A stretch of 64,000 bases of DNA, from contig CALFYL010000126.1 in NCBI GenBank assembly GCA_937952135.1, forward strand, positions 1 to 64,000, written 5' to 3'. The notes below the pieces were generated by a model that saw nothing but the letters and a program-made list of their open reading frames with translations, did no database searches and was not told the origin of the DNA. The stretch comes from an uncultured Planctomycetia bacterium. GTDB taxonomy: Bacteria > Planctomycetota > UBA1135 > GCA-002686595. The position numbers were made by a program, and so were the translations under genes. Shown piece by piece: positions 25,992-35,270 of the stretch (position 1 is its first letter; each line of letters starts with the position of its first letter).

Positions 25992-28853
25992 TCAGAGACT
26001 CTCGAAGCGCAGGTGCTCGGTCTCGTCGGCGCGAACCACGACGTCCTTGCGCGGCCTGGGCCGATCCTCCACCCGCGGGTCGAGTTCCGCACGCCACTTC
26101 CCCGGCGCGAGCGCCGTGAACGACGCGCGGCCCCGGCTGTCGAGCGTCAGCGCGCGCGTTTCGCGCCCTCCCGACTCGTCCCGCGGTCCGTCGACGCGGC
26201 GCAGGATCGCCCGCGGACGCGGACCGCTCGCCGGCAACTGCCCGAGCTCGATTTCGACCCGCCCGGCGCTGGGCAGCACCAAGTCTCCGAGCGACTGTTC
26301 GGCGCCCGGGACGAGCGCGAAGGGCTTCGTGAGCAGCACTTGGAAGCGCGGGTGGCGCACCTCGATCGCGAGGCGGTCCGCGGGCAAGCCCTGCAGCAGG
26401 AACGTGCCGTCGGCGCCGGTCACCGCCGCGGGCGCGCCGTTCAGAAACGGTGCGAAAGGCCGCTCGCGGCGGTTGCGCGGGTTGGTGACGTTCTGCCAGC
26501 GACCGACGATCACGTTGGCGTCGCTCACTGCGTCGCCGCGCGCGTCGACGATGCGCCCGACCACCGCGTTGCGCGGCAGGTCGATGTCGAGCTCGCGCGC
26601 CTCGCCGTCGTGCTCGAACGCGGTGCGCGTGGGCGTGAGGAAATCGGTGTGCGACACCGACACGGTCCAGGCCCCTACCCCGAGGTTCTCGACGCGGTAG
26701 CGGCCCTGCGAATCCGAGCGCACGCGCAGAGCTTCGCCGCGCCCGGTGTAGGCCCGTGGGTACGAGCTCGGTCCAGGGGAGAGCGAGACCGTCGCGTTGG
26801 GCAGCGGCCTGCGCGCGGAGGTGATGCGGCCGCTCAGCGTTCCGCGCGGGAGCGCGACGAGCTCGAGCTCGCGCTCCTCGTCCGGCGCCAGCACGACGAA
26901 CGCGGTGGAGCTCGAGTGTTCGGTGGCAGTCCGCGGCCCACCGACGCGCGGTTCCACGAGCACGACTCGATAGGCGCCCGGCGTGAGACCGACGAAGGTC
27001 GCCAGGCCGGCGCTGTCGGTGTTCTCCGTGTGCTCGAGCATGCGCAGATTCTCCGCGGGACCGATGAGCACGTTGGGATCGCGCTGCGCGTGCACGGTGC
27101 GCGAAGCCGCTGGCTCGCCGTCGCGTTGCGTCACTCGCACGCGCAGAGTGGCGCCGGGAGTCAACACGAGATCGAGGCGCTCTCCCGCGTCGCGGAAGCA
27201 CACCGGCGCCAGGCTCGAGGAGGCGAAGCGGTCGTGGCGCGCGAGCGCTTGGCCGCACGCGCCGTCGCTTCCGAAAACCGTCGCGAGTCCGTCCGCGCCG
27301 GTCAATTCGCTGCGCAGGGTCGACGAACGTTCCCCGTCCGGGGCCTCGTCGAGCTTGATCCACACTCGCGCGCCGCTCACGGGCTCGCCGTCCTGCGCCG
27401 ACACGACCCGGAATTCGAGCCGCGGCCGCGGTCGGAGCGTGAACTCGCCGAGGTCCAGCTCCGCTCCGGGACGGAGATCGAAGGGCTCGCTCTCGAAGAA
27501 GTAGTACTCGTCGTTCGAGAGCGTCAGCAGCGCGCGCTCGCCGGAACTCAGCCGTCGATCCGAGAGCACTTGCACGCGCCCTCCGTCGATGTCGCGCGCG
27601 ACGGCTTCGAGCTGGCGCCGCCGCATGTTGGAGTCGTTCGCGATCAGGCGCGTCGTGAGCCCCTCGATGGCCGCGCCGGTCACCGCGTCGCGCGGCGCGA
27701 ACGTGATGGAGTTCACACCGCCGACGCGGAGCTCCACGTCCTCGTCGCCCGCTTTCGCGCTGGCGTTGGCGTCGAGCGGAACCTCGCGCCGCGTCACGGC
27801 GCCTTCGCGCAGGCTCGCGCTGACTCGATAGTTGCGGTCCGCCGCGAGCCCCTCGATCCGGAAGCTGCCGTCGGACTGGACACCGGCGACGCGCCGCGAG
27901 ATGGCGGCCTCGCCTCGCGGCGTGCTCACGTCCCCCGAAGTGTCCGCGCGCACCTCGATCTGCTCGAGCTGCGGCGCGTACGGACCGGGAGTGACGATGA
28001 CTCGGCCGGCGATCGACGCGGAGGGCGGCAGTTGGAGCACGAGGCCGCTGCGGTGTTCGCCGGGCGCCATCGTCGTTCCGTGCGCCGCGAAATCGGGGTG
28101 CTCGGGCGCGTGCACGAGGATCGTCCAGGGCCCCACGGGAACTCCGCGCAGGTCGAACCCGCCGGCCGCGTCGCTGCGACCGAGCACGAGTCCGCGATCT
28201 CCCGGGCCGCGCCCGAGGACCGGCCGCTCCGTGTCCCACGGCCGCACGAGCCACGCGTCGGCGACGGGCCGACCGCGCGCGTCGACCACGACCCCCGCGA
28301 GCCGCGCGCCGAGGGACACCTCGAGGTCGCCGACGTCGTTGTCGACGTCCTTCTCGATCAGCAGTCCTTCGATGTCGAGCGGCGCGTGGTCGAGGGAGCG
28401 CAACGCGGCGCGCACCACCCCCACCGGGGCGCCCTCGATGCAGAAGCGACCGTCGGCGGCGGTCGAGCCTTCGCGGCGCGCGTCGTCCCAGGCGGCGGAG
28501 TCGAGCGGAGTCGAGGGACCGCGATCGGCGGCGGCGCACAGGACGCGCACGCCCTCGACCGGCTGGCCCTGGGCGTCGATCACCCGGCCGCACAAGCGCG
28601 TCACCGCGCGCGCGGCGCCGGAGTCGACGAGCTCGCTCGCGAGCTCTCCTTGCGCGAGTTCGCTGCGCTCGGGACCGGCCTCCTCATCGACGCGCGACAG
28701 CTCGTTCGGGTGCGCGGGTTCCTGCGCCGACGTCGACGGTGCGCTCGCGGCGCTCGACGGACTCGCCGCGGACTCGGCATCGGTGGTCACGAACCACGCC
28801 AGCGCTCCCAGAGCCAAGCCGAGCCCGAGCAGGAGGATCCAGAGTGCGCGCAT
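25992..28853 (-). CDS. Membrane-anchored protein of repeated CarboxypepD_reg (Ig-like) domains
   Basis: The product is 953 residues. An N-terminal hydrophobic helix (RALWILLLGLGLALGALAW) anchors or exports the protein. It is followed by an acidic, Ser/Ala-rich linker to about residue 100. At least seven carboxypeptidase-regulatory-like beta-sandwich repeats are visible from their openings: LCGRVIDAQGQPVEGVRV, LAGVVVDARGRPVADAW, FRVVSAQDGEPVSGARV, LSGRITSARRPLPNATVSL and VVGRIVDARGDAVSDANV. No enzyme domain is present. Such proteins usually act as extracytoplasmic scaffolds or adhesins. The next gene on the same strand is 70 bases upstream. Confidence 0.82.
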   Translation of the reverse strand: MRALWILLLGLGLALGALAWFVTTDAESAASPSSAASAPSTSAQEPAHPNELSRVDEEAGPERSELAQGELASELVDSGAARAVTRLCGRVIDAQGQPVEGVRVLCAAADRGPSTPLDSAAWDDARREGSTAADGRFCIEGAPVGVVRAALRSLDHAPLDIEGLLIEKDVDNDVGDLEVSLGARLAGVVVDARGRPVADAWLVRPWDTERPVLGRGPGDRGLVLGRSDAAGGFDLRGVPVGPWTILVHAPEHPDFAAHGTTMAPGEHRSGLVLQLPPSASIAGRVIVTPGPYAPQLEQIEVRADTSGDVSTPRGEAAISRRVAGVQSDGSFRIEGLAADRNYRVSASLREGAVTRREVPLDANASAKAGDEDVELRVGGVNSITFAPRDAVTGAAIEGLTTRLIANDSNMRRRQLEAVARDIDGGRVQVLSDRRLSSGERALLTLSNDEYYFFESEPFDLRPGAELDLGEFTLRPRPRLEFRVVSAQDGEPVSGARVWIKLDEAPDGERSSTLRSELTGADGLATVFGSDGACGQALARHDRFASSSLAPVCFRDAGERLDLVLTPGATLRVRVTQRDGEPAASRTVHAQRDPNVLIGPAENLRMLEHTENTDSAGLATFVGLTPGAYRVVLVEPRVGGPRTATEHSSSTAFVVLAPDEERELELVALPRGTLSGRITSARRPLPNATVSLSPGPSSYPRAYTGRGEALRVRSDSQGRYRVENLGVGAWTVSVSHTDFLTPTRTAFEHDGEARELDIDLPRNAVVGRIVDARGDAVSDANVIVGRWQNVTNPRNRRERPFAPFLNGAPAAVTGADGTFLLQGLPADRLAIEVRHPRFQVLLTKPFALVPGAEQSLGDLVLPSAGRVEIELGQLPASGPRPRAILRRVDGPRDESGGRETRALTLDSRGRASFTALAPGKWRAELDPRVEDRPRPRKDVVVRADETEHLRFESL

Positions 28854-28922
28854 GGAAATGGGTTGGGGCGCCGCGCCGCGAGTTTCGCGGCCGACGCCCC
28901 AGCGTACGTTCCGTCCCGGGCT

Positions 28923-29375
28923 TCAGCCCAGCTTTGCGAGCGCTTCGCGAACCGCGTTCATGTCGCGCGCCTCGGGGGTCTTCTCCTGCACCTGCACGAA
29001 GGCGACCTTGCCGTTCTTGTCGACGATCACCGTCGCGCGGTGGCTGATGAAGCCCGCGGGGTGCAGCAGGTCGTAGAGCTTGGTCACTTCGAGCTTGGGG
29101 TCGGCGAGCAGCTCGTGCTTGATGCCGCGCTCCTTCTTCCAAGCCTTGTGCGACCAGGTCGAGTCGCGGCTGATGCCGACCATGACGGCGCCGGGGACGT
29201 TCAGCGACTGGTCGGTGGAGAGCGAGCAGTTCTCCTTCTCGCAGGTCGGGCTCCAGTCCAGCGGGTACCAGAGCAGCACGACGTTCTTGCCGCGTTGCGC
29301 CGAGAGCTTCCAATCGGCTTCGTCCTGGGTCTTCAGCGTGAAATCGGGGGCGGTGTCGCCGACGTGAATGGCCAT
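28923..29375 (-). CDS. Thioredoxin-dependent peroxiredoxin (AhpC/Bcp-like)
   Basis: The 150-residue peroxiredoxin starts MAIHVGDTAPDFTLKTQDEA. The peroxidatic site is PLDWSPTCEKENC with Cys45 in the P-x(3)-(T/S)-x-x-C context, and Cys50 five residues on could be an intramolecular resolving Cys as in Bcp proteins. The conserved Arg is probably in HRATVIVDKNG. It is cytoplasmic because it lacks a signal peptide, and it reduces peroxides at the expense of thioredoxin. Unlike the thioredoxin-fold gene at 9936, both redox positions are ordinary Cys codons. Confidence 0.92.
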   Translation of the reverse strand: MAIHVGDTAPDFTLKTQDEADWKLSAQRGKNVVLLWYPLDWSPTCEKENCSLSTDQSLNVPGAVMVGISRDSTWSHKAWKKERGIKHELLADPKLEVTKLYDLLHPAGFISHRATVIVDKNGKVAFVQVQEKTPEARDMNAVREALAKLG

Positions 29376-29492
29376 GGGGTTCGCTTCTGTCTGCGGCCGC
29401 GTGCGAGGGGCGCGAGGCCTGGATGTTGGTCGTGGATCGACGGACGATCCGAAAGTCGTGGGAGTTTACGCAGGCGCCTCGCGAAGCTCCAG

Positions 29493-29834
29493 CTAACGCG
29501 GCAGGGTCTCGATCTTGGCCGCGAGCACGAAGTCCGCGCGGACCAGTCCGTCGATCTTGTGCGTCCAAACGGTCACCGTCACCGAGCCCCAACGCAGCAG
29601 GATGTCCGGGTGGTGGCCTTGGGCTTCGGCGATCGCCCCCACGGCGTTCGTGAACGCGAGCGCCTGGCGAAAGTCGGGAAAGTCGAAGCGCTTTTCGAGG
29701 TGGTGCTCCTCGACGACGCGCCAGCCGCTTCCGAGTTCCGCGGCCAGCGTCGCGAGCGCAGCGCCCTTCAGCGGCGGCGCCCCGCCTCGGCACGGCTCAC
29801 AGGTGTCTTGGGAGAGAGCGGTCAGGTTGCTCAT
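29493..29834 (-). CDS. phhB: Pterin-4a-carbinolamine dehydratase
   Basis: The 113-residue product has the PCD/DCoH fold: a CEPCRGG N-terminus typical of bacterial members, WRVVEEHHLEKRFDFPDF, and the active-site block EAQGHHPDILLRWGSVTVT with the paired His and the following Trp-Thr-His. The enzyme dehydrates 4a-hydroxytetrahydropterin made by aromatic amino-acid hydroxylases, or it acts in pterin recycling for molybdopterin enzymes. It lies 117 bases upstream of the peroxiredoxin gene and is divergent from thiD. Confidence 0.92.
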   Translation of the reverse strand: MSNLTALSQDTCEPCRGGAPPLKGAALATLAAELGSGWRVVEEHHLEKRFDFPDFRQALAFTNAVGAIAEAQGHHPDILLRWGSVTVTVWTHKIDGLVRADFVLAAKIETLPR

Positions 29835-29960
29835 GGTCGACCTTTCGAGTCGTCGGGAAAGCGCGGGAAGCACCCGCTCAGCGATGGAATGAGGGACGGG
29901 CGCGGCCAAGGCAGCGGGCGAGCGCGGTACTCTTGGAACGAGTCTGCCATCGGCGCAACC

Positions 29961-30782
29961 ATGAGTGACACGCCCAAGATCGCCCTGACCGTCGCCGGAT
30001 CGGACCCCTCCGGCGGCGCGGGTATCCAAGCCGACCTCAAGACCTTCTCCGCGTTCTCGGTATTCGGAGCGAGCGTGATCGCGTCCCTCACGGCGCAGAA
30101 CACGCGCGAGGTCCGCGCGATCCACGATCCGCCGGCGGAGTTCCTCGCGGCGCAAATCGACGCGGTGTTCGACGATCTCGACATCGCGGCGACGAAGCTC
30201 GGCATGCTCTCGAGCACGGGCGCGATCCTGTGCGTCGCGGAGCGCTTGCTTCACCACGGGGCCCGACACGTCGTGCTCGATCCGGTGATGGTCTCGAAGA
30301 GCGGCTCGCGGCTGTTGGCGCCCGACGCCGTCGAAGCGCTGCGCACGAAGCTCGTCCCGCTCAGCGAAGTGATCACCCCGAACCTGCCGGAAGCGGCGGT
30401 GTTGCTCGGCATCAGCGAGGGCGAGGTGCTGGCGGCGCCGCAGGAGGCCGGCAAGCGGCTGCTCGGGCTCGGCGCGCGCTGCGTGGTGTTGAAAGGCGGC
30501 CACGCCGGCGGCTCGTTCAGCGACGATCTGGTGTTCGAAGCCGGGGCGACCGGCGGCGAGATCGTGCGCTTGAGCGCGCGGCGCACACCCTCGAACAACA
30601 CCCACGGGACGGGCTGCACGTTTTCCGCGGCGATCGCGGCGGGACTCGCCAAAGGCAAGCCGCGCGCGGAAGCCATCGCGACCGCCAAGCGCTACATCGG
30701 CGCCGCGATCGAAGGCTCGCGCGAATGGACCGTCGGCCGCGGGCACGGGCCCGTCGATCACTTCCACAAGTGGTGGAAGTAG
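29961..30782 (+). CDS. thiD: Hydroxymethylpyrimidine/phosphomethylpyrimidine kinase
   Basis: The 273-residue ThiD performs the two phosphorylations of HMP in thiamine synthesis. Diagnostic stretches are ALTVAGSDPSGGAGIQADLK, TAQNTREVRAIHD, VLDPVMVSKSGSRLL, VITPNLPEAAVLLG and the ribokinase-family anion hole NTHGTGCTFSAAIAAGLAKG. The length is normal for the family. It stands alone here, with no other thiamine gene adjacent. The upstream gap to phhB is divergent. Confidence 0.95.
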   Translation: MSDTPKIALTVAGSDPSGGAGIQADLKTFSAFSVFGASVIASLTAQNTREVRAIHDPPAEFLAAQIDAVFDDLDIAATKLGMLSSTGAILCVAERLLHHGARHVVLDPVMVSKSGSRLLAPDAVEALRTKLVPLSEVITPNLPEAAVLLGISEGEVLAAPQEAGKRLLGLGARCVVLKGGHAGGSFSDDLVFEAGATGGEIVRLSARRTPSNNTHGTGCTFSAAIAAGLAKGKPRAEAIATAKRYIGAAIEGSREWTVGRGHGPVDHFHKWWK

Positions 30783-30800
30783 GGCCGTTCGAGCGCGAGC

Positions 30801-31586
30801 TCAGGGCTGCGTCGAAGCCGCCGCGGCGGCGCGACGGGCCGGAGTCGAGCACGCCGTAGGCGCCGCGCAGCACGAAGGGACCTCGGCCTGCGCGCCAAAG
30901 CTTCCGACGAACGCGTCGTTGTGGCCCGAGCGCTCGAACGTCGGCGCGAGGCGCGCTTCGCTCCACGCAAACTTGTTCGTCTGCGCGACGAGACGTCCTT
31001 CGACGCTCTCGAAGGGTTCGTACCAGACGTTGTACGGCATCTTGCAGCACTCGCGGTCGGGCATCGCGGAGCCGCACACCGCGAGCGTGCCTGGGACTTC
31101 GAGACGGAAGTGTTCGCCGTCGCTCGCGACGTCGAGCTGCAGCGTCTCGACGGCCAGTATTTCGCCGAGCGCGTCCGCGTGCGCCTCGCGCACCCACTTC
31201 ACCGCGGCGTCGCGCTGGGCTTGGCGGGCGCTCGCGTCGACGTACACGATCGATCGGCGCGCCGCCTCGCTCGCGAGGTTGTCGCTCGCCGTCACAGCGG
31301 CCGCGATCTCAACGCCGGCGAGCGACACGCCGTCGTAGCTGCCGCCTCGCAGGCGCCAGCCCAGCACCGCGGACTGCCCTTGGGTCGTCAGCTCGCCGTT
31401 GTAGTGGCACGCGCCGCCGTACACCGAGGCGTTGCGCGCTTCGACGTAGTCGCCGAAGGGTGCGCGGGTCGTCGACTCGTCCGCCGCCTCGGAGCCTCCA
31501 CTCAGCGGGCAAAAGCCGTCGCAGCAGAGCATCTTCACGCCCAAGGCGCCGCCGAGGCACAGCGAAAGCACGAGCAAGGTCTTCAT
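30801..31586 (-). CDS. DUF1326 domain protein
   Basis: The 261-residue product starts with a hydrophobic leader (TLLVLSLCLGGALGVKML). The DUF1326-like core begins FGDYVEARNASVYGGACHYN, continues LAGVEIAAAVTASDN, and has a Cys cluster near AVCGSAMPDRECCKMPYNV. In many DUF1326 proteins the opening is a Cys-rich CNC..CPC motif. Here it is mostly replaced by ARNASVYGG. The C-terminus (ASCCAAPTACSTP-like) is Cys- and Ala-rich. The function is unknown, and DUF1326 genes are sometimes found beside metal or molybdenum enzymes. It is convergent with thiD. Confidence 0.7.
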   Translation of the reverse strand: MKTLLVLSLCLGGALGVKMLCCDGFCPLSGGSEAADESTTRAPFGDYVEARNASVYGGACHYNGELTTQGQSAVLGWRLRGGSYDGVSLAGVEIAAAVTASDNLASEAARRSIVYVDASARQAQRDAAVKWVREAHADALGEILAVETLQLDVASDGEHFRLEVPGTLAVCGSAMPDRECCKMPYNVWYEPFESVEGRLVAQTNKFAWSEARLAPTFERSGHNDAFVGSFGAQAEVPSCCAAPTACSTPARRAAAAASTQP

Positions 31587-31653
31587 GGTGTCGGTTCTCC
31601 TCGGGTCGATTCGGTACGCGATCCGCTCGATCGCGCGAGCCTCCGAGCGCGCC

Positions 31654-31914
31654 TCAAGCTCGAGGCGCGTCCGGAGTTTCCGCGGGCCGCTCGAGCAGCG
31701 ACTCGAAGCACTTGCGGCCGTGGCGGCAGTCGTCGGGGTGCACCGGATCCTTGTCGGGCCCGATGCGGTCGTCCGTCCGCGCGCACCACGCGTCGTTCGA
31801 CGCGTCGAGCACCTCGGCGCTCGAGCGCGGCGGCCGGCCGAGAAGATAGTACTTCTTGCTGCGCAACTCGGCGCAAATCGGGAACAGCGAGTGCGCTTGG
31901 GGCTGGGCGTCCAT
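31654..31914 (-). CDS. Small cysteine-containing protein downstream of the molybdenum hydroxylase genes
   Basis: The ATG at 31914 gives 86 residues starting MDAQPQAHSLFPICAELRSK. It is hydrophilic, with Cys at ICAEL, WCARTD, DCRHGRKC and a basic LGRPPRSSAE region. No signal peptide or membrane helix is present. It lies 47 bases after the FAD-subunit gene on the same strand, which suggests a companion of that enzyme. I do not recognise a family. Confidence 0.6.
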   Translation of the reverse strand: MDAQPQAHSLFPICAELRSKKYYLLGRPPRSSAEVLDASNDAWCARTDDRIGPDKDPVHPDDCRHGRKCFESLLERPAETPDAPRA

Positions 31915-31961
31915 GGTCGGGGCTCCGTGGGGCTGGCGGACGGTGTCGTGGGTCCCTTGCT

Positions 31962-32966
31962 TCAGCTCGCGGCGAGCTTGCGCAGCGCTTTGGTGATCAG
32001 CGCCTGGGTGAGCATGATCTTGTAGGCGTTGTGCTCCAGCGGCTCGGCCCCGTCGAGGGCGAGCTTGGCGGCGAATTCGCACGTCGCCGCGTCGATCTTG
32101 CGGCCCACGAGGGCCTTCTCGACCTTCTCGCAGCGCCACGGGATCGGCGCCACGCCGCCGAGCACCAGCCGCGCGTCTCGGATCTTCTGTTCGGCGTCGA
32201 GGGCCACGCGCAGCGCGACCGCGGACAGCGCGAAGTCGTAGCTGCCGCGCTCGCGGAACTTCAGGTAGGTCGAGCGCCAGCCGCTGCCGACAGGCGCCGG
32301 CACGACGACCTGCGTCAGAATTTCCTCGCTGCTCAGCACGTTCTCGCGCAGCACGCTGCCTTCGGACGGAAGGGTGAAGAACTCCTCGAGCGGGAGCTTG
32401 CGTTCGCCGCGCTTGCCGCGGATCACGGCCTGGGCTTCGAGCGCCACCAACGCCGGCGCCACATCGCTCGGATGGACGATGTACGACGGCCCGCCGCCCA
32501 GGATCGCGTTGTACTTGTTGAGGCCGCCGTACGCGAAGCACTCCGAGCCCCCCTTCTTGATGCAGACGGCCTGCTCGTGGCGGTAGTACCAGCAGCGCGG
32601 ACGCTGGCACAGATTGCCGCCGAGCGTGCCGAGGTTGCGGATCTGCAAGCTTCCGACGGCGCCAGCGGCCTCCGCGAGCGCCGTGCAGCGCTCGCGCACC
32701 GCGGCTTCGCCCTCGATGCGCGAGAGCGTCACCAGCGCGCCGATCGTGAGCGCGCCGTCGGCGCCGAGCTCGATGCGGTCGAGGCCGGGCAGCGCCTTGA
32801 GGTTGACGAGCTGGTCCGGATCGATGAGGTGCTCTTTCAACTCGCCGAGCAGATCTTGTCCGCCCGCGAGGAGCTTCACCTTGCCCGCGCGCGGGTCGCG
32901 CGCGCCGGGAAGCGCCTCGAGCGCCGCATCGAGGGTCTTGGGTTGGATGAGTTCGAAGGCCTTCAT
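31962..32966 (-). CDS. Molybdenum hydroxylase FAD-binding subunit (XdhB/PaoB-like)
   Basis: The 334-residue medium subunit transfers electrons from the iron-sulfur clusters to FAD. FAD-binding motifs are KLLAGGQDLLGELKEHL and IRNLGTLGGNLCQRP. Between these domains, Cys120, Cys125, Cys135 and Cys143 (CQRPRCWYYR, AVCIKKGGSEC) match the insert that binds an extra [4Fe-4S] cluster in the PaoB/YagS and HbaD-type subfamily. The C-terminal CO-dehydrogenase flavoprotein domain begins YLKFRERGSYDFALSAVAL. The start is 15 bases after the large-subunit stop. Confidence 0.88.
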   Translation of the reverse strand: MKAFELIQPKTLDAALEALPGARDPRAGKVKLLAGGQDLLGELKEHLIDPDQLVNLKALPGLDRIELGADGALTIGALVTLSRIEGEAAVRERCTALAEAAGAVGSLQIRNLGTLGGNLCQRPRCWYYRHEQAVCIKKGGSECFAYGGLNKYNAILGGGPSYIVHPSDVAPALVALEAQAVIRGKRGERKLPLEEFFTLPSEGSVLRENVLSSEEILTQVVVPAPVGSGWRSTYLKFRERGSYDFALSAVALRVALDAEQKIRDARLVLGGVAPIPWRCEKVEKALVGRKIDAATCEFAAKLALDGAEPLEHNAYKIMLTQALITKALRKLAAS

Positions 32967-32981
32967 GGTGTGCTTGGCTCC

Positions 32982-35270
32982 CTACCCGCGCTTCATTCCG
33001 CGCAACGCCATCAACAGCTTGTCGCTCGTGAGCGGCATCTCGCGCAACCGTGCGCCACAGGCGTTCATGATCGCGTTGGCGATCGCCGACTGGCCCGGCA
33101 CGACGGCCGGCTCGGCCATGCCGATCACGCCGCGCGTGTCGGCGTCGTCGAGAACCGACTGCACGAGGCCGATCTCCTTGCAACCGGCGATCTTGTAGTC
33201 CTCGAGGTTGGCGTTGAGCACGATCCCGAGGTCGGGGTCGATCACGCGTTCTTCGAACAGGCCGTACGACAGCGCTTGGATCATGCCGCCGTTCAGTTGG
33301 CTGCGCGTCGCCATGCGGTTCATCACCAGGCCGCAGTCCTGCACGCCGACCATGTGGAGCACCGCGATCTCGCCGGTGAGCGTGTCGACCTGCACCTTCG
33401 CGGCCTGGGCGCCGCCGACGCCGCTCGCGGCGAGGTGGCTCTGCCACTCGCCCTGCGCCGAAAGGCCCTTCGTGCCCAGCGCGGCGCACGCGTCCTTCCA
33501 CGCGATCCAGTTCGAATCGGGGTTCGTCGAGTCCTCGATGCGGCCGCCGGTGCAGCGCAGGTTCGCGACCGGCACGCCGAGCAACGTCGAAACGTGCTCG
33601 AACATCGCGTTGCGCGCGTTCCACGCCGCATGCTTCACCGCGGGCGCGAGCGAGGCCGTCGTCGTGCTTCCGCCCGAGGCGTTCGCCGCGCCGTAGGTCG
33701 AGCGGCCGATCTTCGCCGAGACCTGCGACATCTCGAGGCCGAGTTCTTCGGCCACGACCGCGGTGAGGTACGTGCGCGTGCCGGTTCCGAGGTCTTGGGA
33801 CCCCGAGAGCACCTCGACGCTTCCGTCGGCGGCGATGCGCACTTCGACCTTGCACTCCGGCCCGCCGCCGCCGCCCCAGGTCGCGAGCGCGAACCCGATG
33901 CCGACCTTGACCTCGGCGTCGGACTTGTCGGGCGCCGTGCGGTTGGGGTGTTTGTTCCAGCCGATGAGCTCGGCGCACTGGCGCAGTTGACGCTCGTAGG
34001 TCGCGCGCCGGTTCTCGGGGACGTTGCGCACGCGGAACTCGAGCGGATCCATGCCGATCGCGTACGAGAGGTCGTCCAGGAGGCCCTCCATCGCGAACGA
34101 CATCTGCGGATGGCCCGGCGCGCGCATCGCCCGCGACGAGTCCGTGTTCGTCAGCACGCTCTTCACTTCGACGAAGCTGTGCTTGGGCCGGTAGATGTAG
34201 GGCTGCTTCTGGTTCGAGCCTTGCCCGACGCCGCCGTGGCGCATCACGCGGCCGACGAACGCGAACAACTCGCCCTCTTTCGTCGCGCCCGCCTTCAGGT
34301 AGTGCACGCCCCCCGCACGGTTGCCCGCTGCGAGGAATTCGGTCGCGCGGTCGAACAGCATGTGCACGGGCCGGCCGAGCTCCTTCGAGAGCCGGCACGC
34401 GGCGTCGCCTTCGAGCCCGAGGCCGAACTTCGCGCCGAAGCCGCCGCCCATGTGCTCGACGACGGCCGTCACCTGGGCGCCGTTGAGCCCGAGCTTCCGA
34501 GCCGCGTCGCCCGGGATCGTGAACGTGCCCTGGGTGGAGGCGTAAACCGTCGCCGAATCGCCGCCGCGGTAGTCGACCACGACGCCGTGGGTTTCGAGGC
34601 ACGCGTGGTGCTGCACCGGAATGCGCCACTCGCCTTCCACGACCGCCGCGCACTGCGCGAACGCGGCGTCCACCGCGGCCACATCGCCTTCGGTCTCGTG
34701 CACGCGCACGTTCTCGCGGTTGCCGGAGATCTTCGGCGCGCCCGCGGCGAGCGAGAGCTCCGGCGTCACGGCGTGGCGCTGCACGTAGTACTCGACGAGG
34801 ATCGCGCGCACTCCGTCTTCCGCGTGCTCCGGCGTGTCGGCGGCCACGGCCGCGATGGGCCGGCCGATCCATTTCACTTCCTCGGACTCGAGCACGACCG
34901 CGCCGTATACGCCGGGGACCTGCTTCGCCGCCTCGAGGTCGATCTTCTTGATCTTCGCCCAGGGATGCGGGCAGCGAAGCACCTGCGCGAAGGCCATGCC
35001 CGGCAGCCGCACGTCGTGCGTGTACACCGCGCGGCCCGTGACCTTGTCGGGTCCGTCGACGCGCGGAAGGTCGTGGTTGACGAGGCGCAGCGCTTCACGC
35101 GGGCCCCAGGTAGGTCCCGCGACGTCGTCGACCTCCTCCCAGACCTCCGTGTCGAGGCCGTTCTGCACTTTGACGACCTTGATCCACTTCTTGCCCGGCG
35201 CCGCCGCGCGCGGAGGTGCGTCTTGAACGAGGTTCGCGCCTGCGGCGCCCGTGAATTCGCCAGCGCCCAT
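32982..35270 (-). CDS. Molybdenum hydroxylase large subunit (aldehyde/xanthine dehydrogenase type)
   Basis: The 762-residue catalytic subunit binds the molybdopterin cofactor. It begins with DLPRVDGPDKVTGRAVYTHD and shows HHACLETHGVVVDY, the cofactor loop MGGGFGAKFGLGLEGD, RAMRAPGHPQMSFAMEGLLDD, GSQDLGTGTRTYLTAVVAEE and, near the C-terminus, GVIGMAEPAVVPGQ with the catalytic Glu. The start codon overlaps the stop of the small subunit (TGATG), so translation is coupled. The substrate is probably an aldehyde or N-heterocycle and cannot be read from the sequence. The export route is through the Tat signal of the small subunit. Confidence 0.92.
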   Translation of the reverse strand: MGAGEFTGAAGANLVQDAPPRAAAPGKKWIKVVKVQNGLDTEVWEEVDDVAGPTWGPREALRLVNHDLPRVDGPDKVTGRAVYTHDVRLPGMAFAQVLRCPHPWAKIKKIDLEAAKQVPGVYGAVVLESEEVKWIGRPIAAVAADTPEHAEDGVRAILVEYYVQRHAVTPELSLAAGAPKISGNRENVRVHETEGDVAAVDAAFAQCAAVVEGEWRIPVQHHACLETHGVVVDYRGGDSATVYASTQGTFTIPGDAARKLGLNGAQVTAVVEHMGGGFGAKFGLGLEGDAACRLSKELGRPVHMLFDRATEFLAAGNRAGGVHYLKAGATKEGELFAFVGRVMRHGGVGQGSNQKQPYIYRPKHSFVEVKSVLTNTDSSRAMRAPGHPQMSFAMEGLLDDLSYAIGMDPLEFRVRNVPENRRATYERQLRQCAELIGWNKHPNRTAPDKSDAEVKVGIGFALATWGGGGGPECKVEVRIAADGSVEVLSGSQDLGTGTRTYLTAVVAEELGLEMSQVSAKIGRSTYGAANASGGSTTTASLAPAVKHAAWNARNAMFEHVSTLLGVPVANLRCTGGRIEDSTNPDSNWIAWKDACAALGTKGLSAQGEWQSHLAASGVGGAQAAKVQVDTLTGEIAVLHMVGVQDCGLVMNRMATRSQLNGGMIQALSYGLFEERVIDPDLGIVLNANLEDYKIAGCKEIGLVQSVLDDADTRGVIGMAEPAVVPGQSAIANAIMNACGARLREMPLTSDKLLMALRGMKRG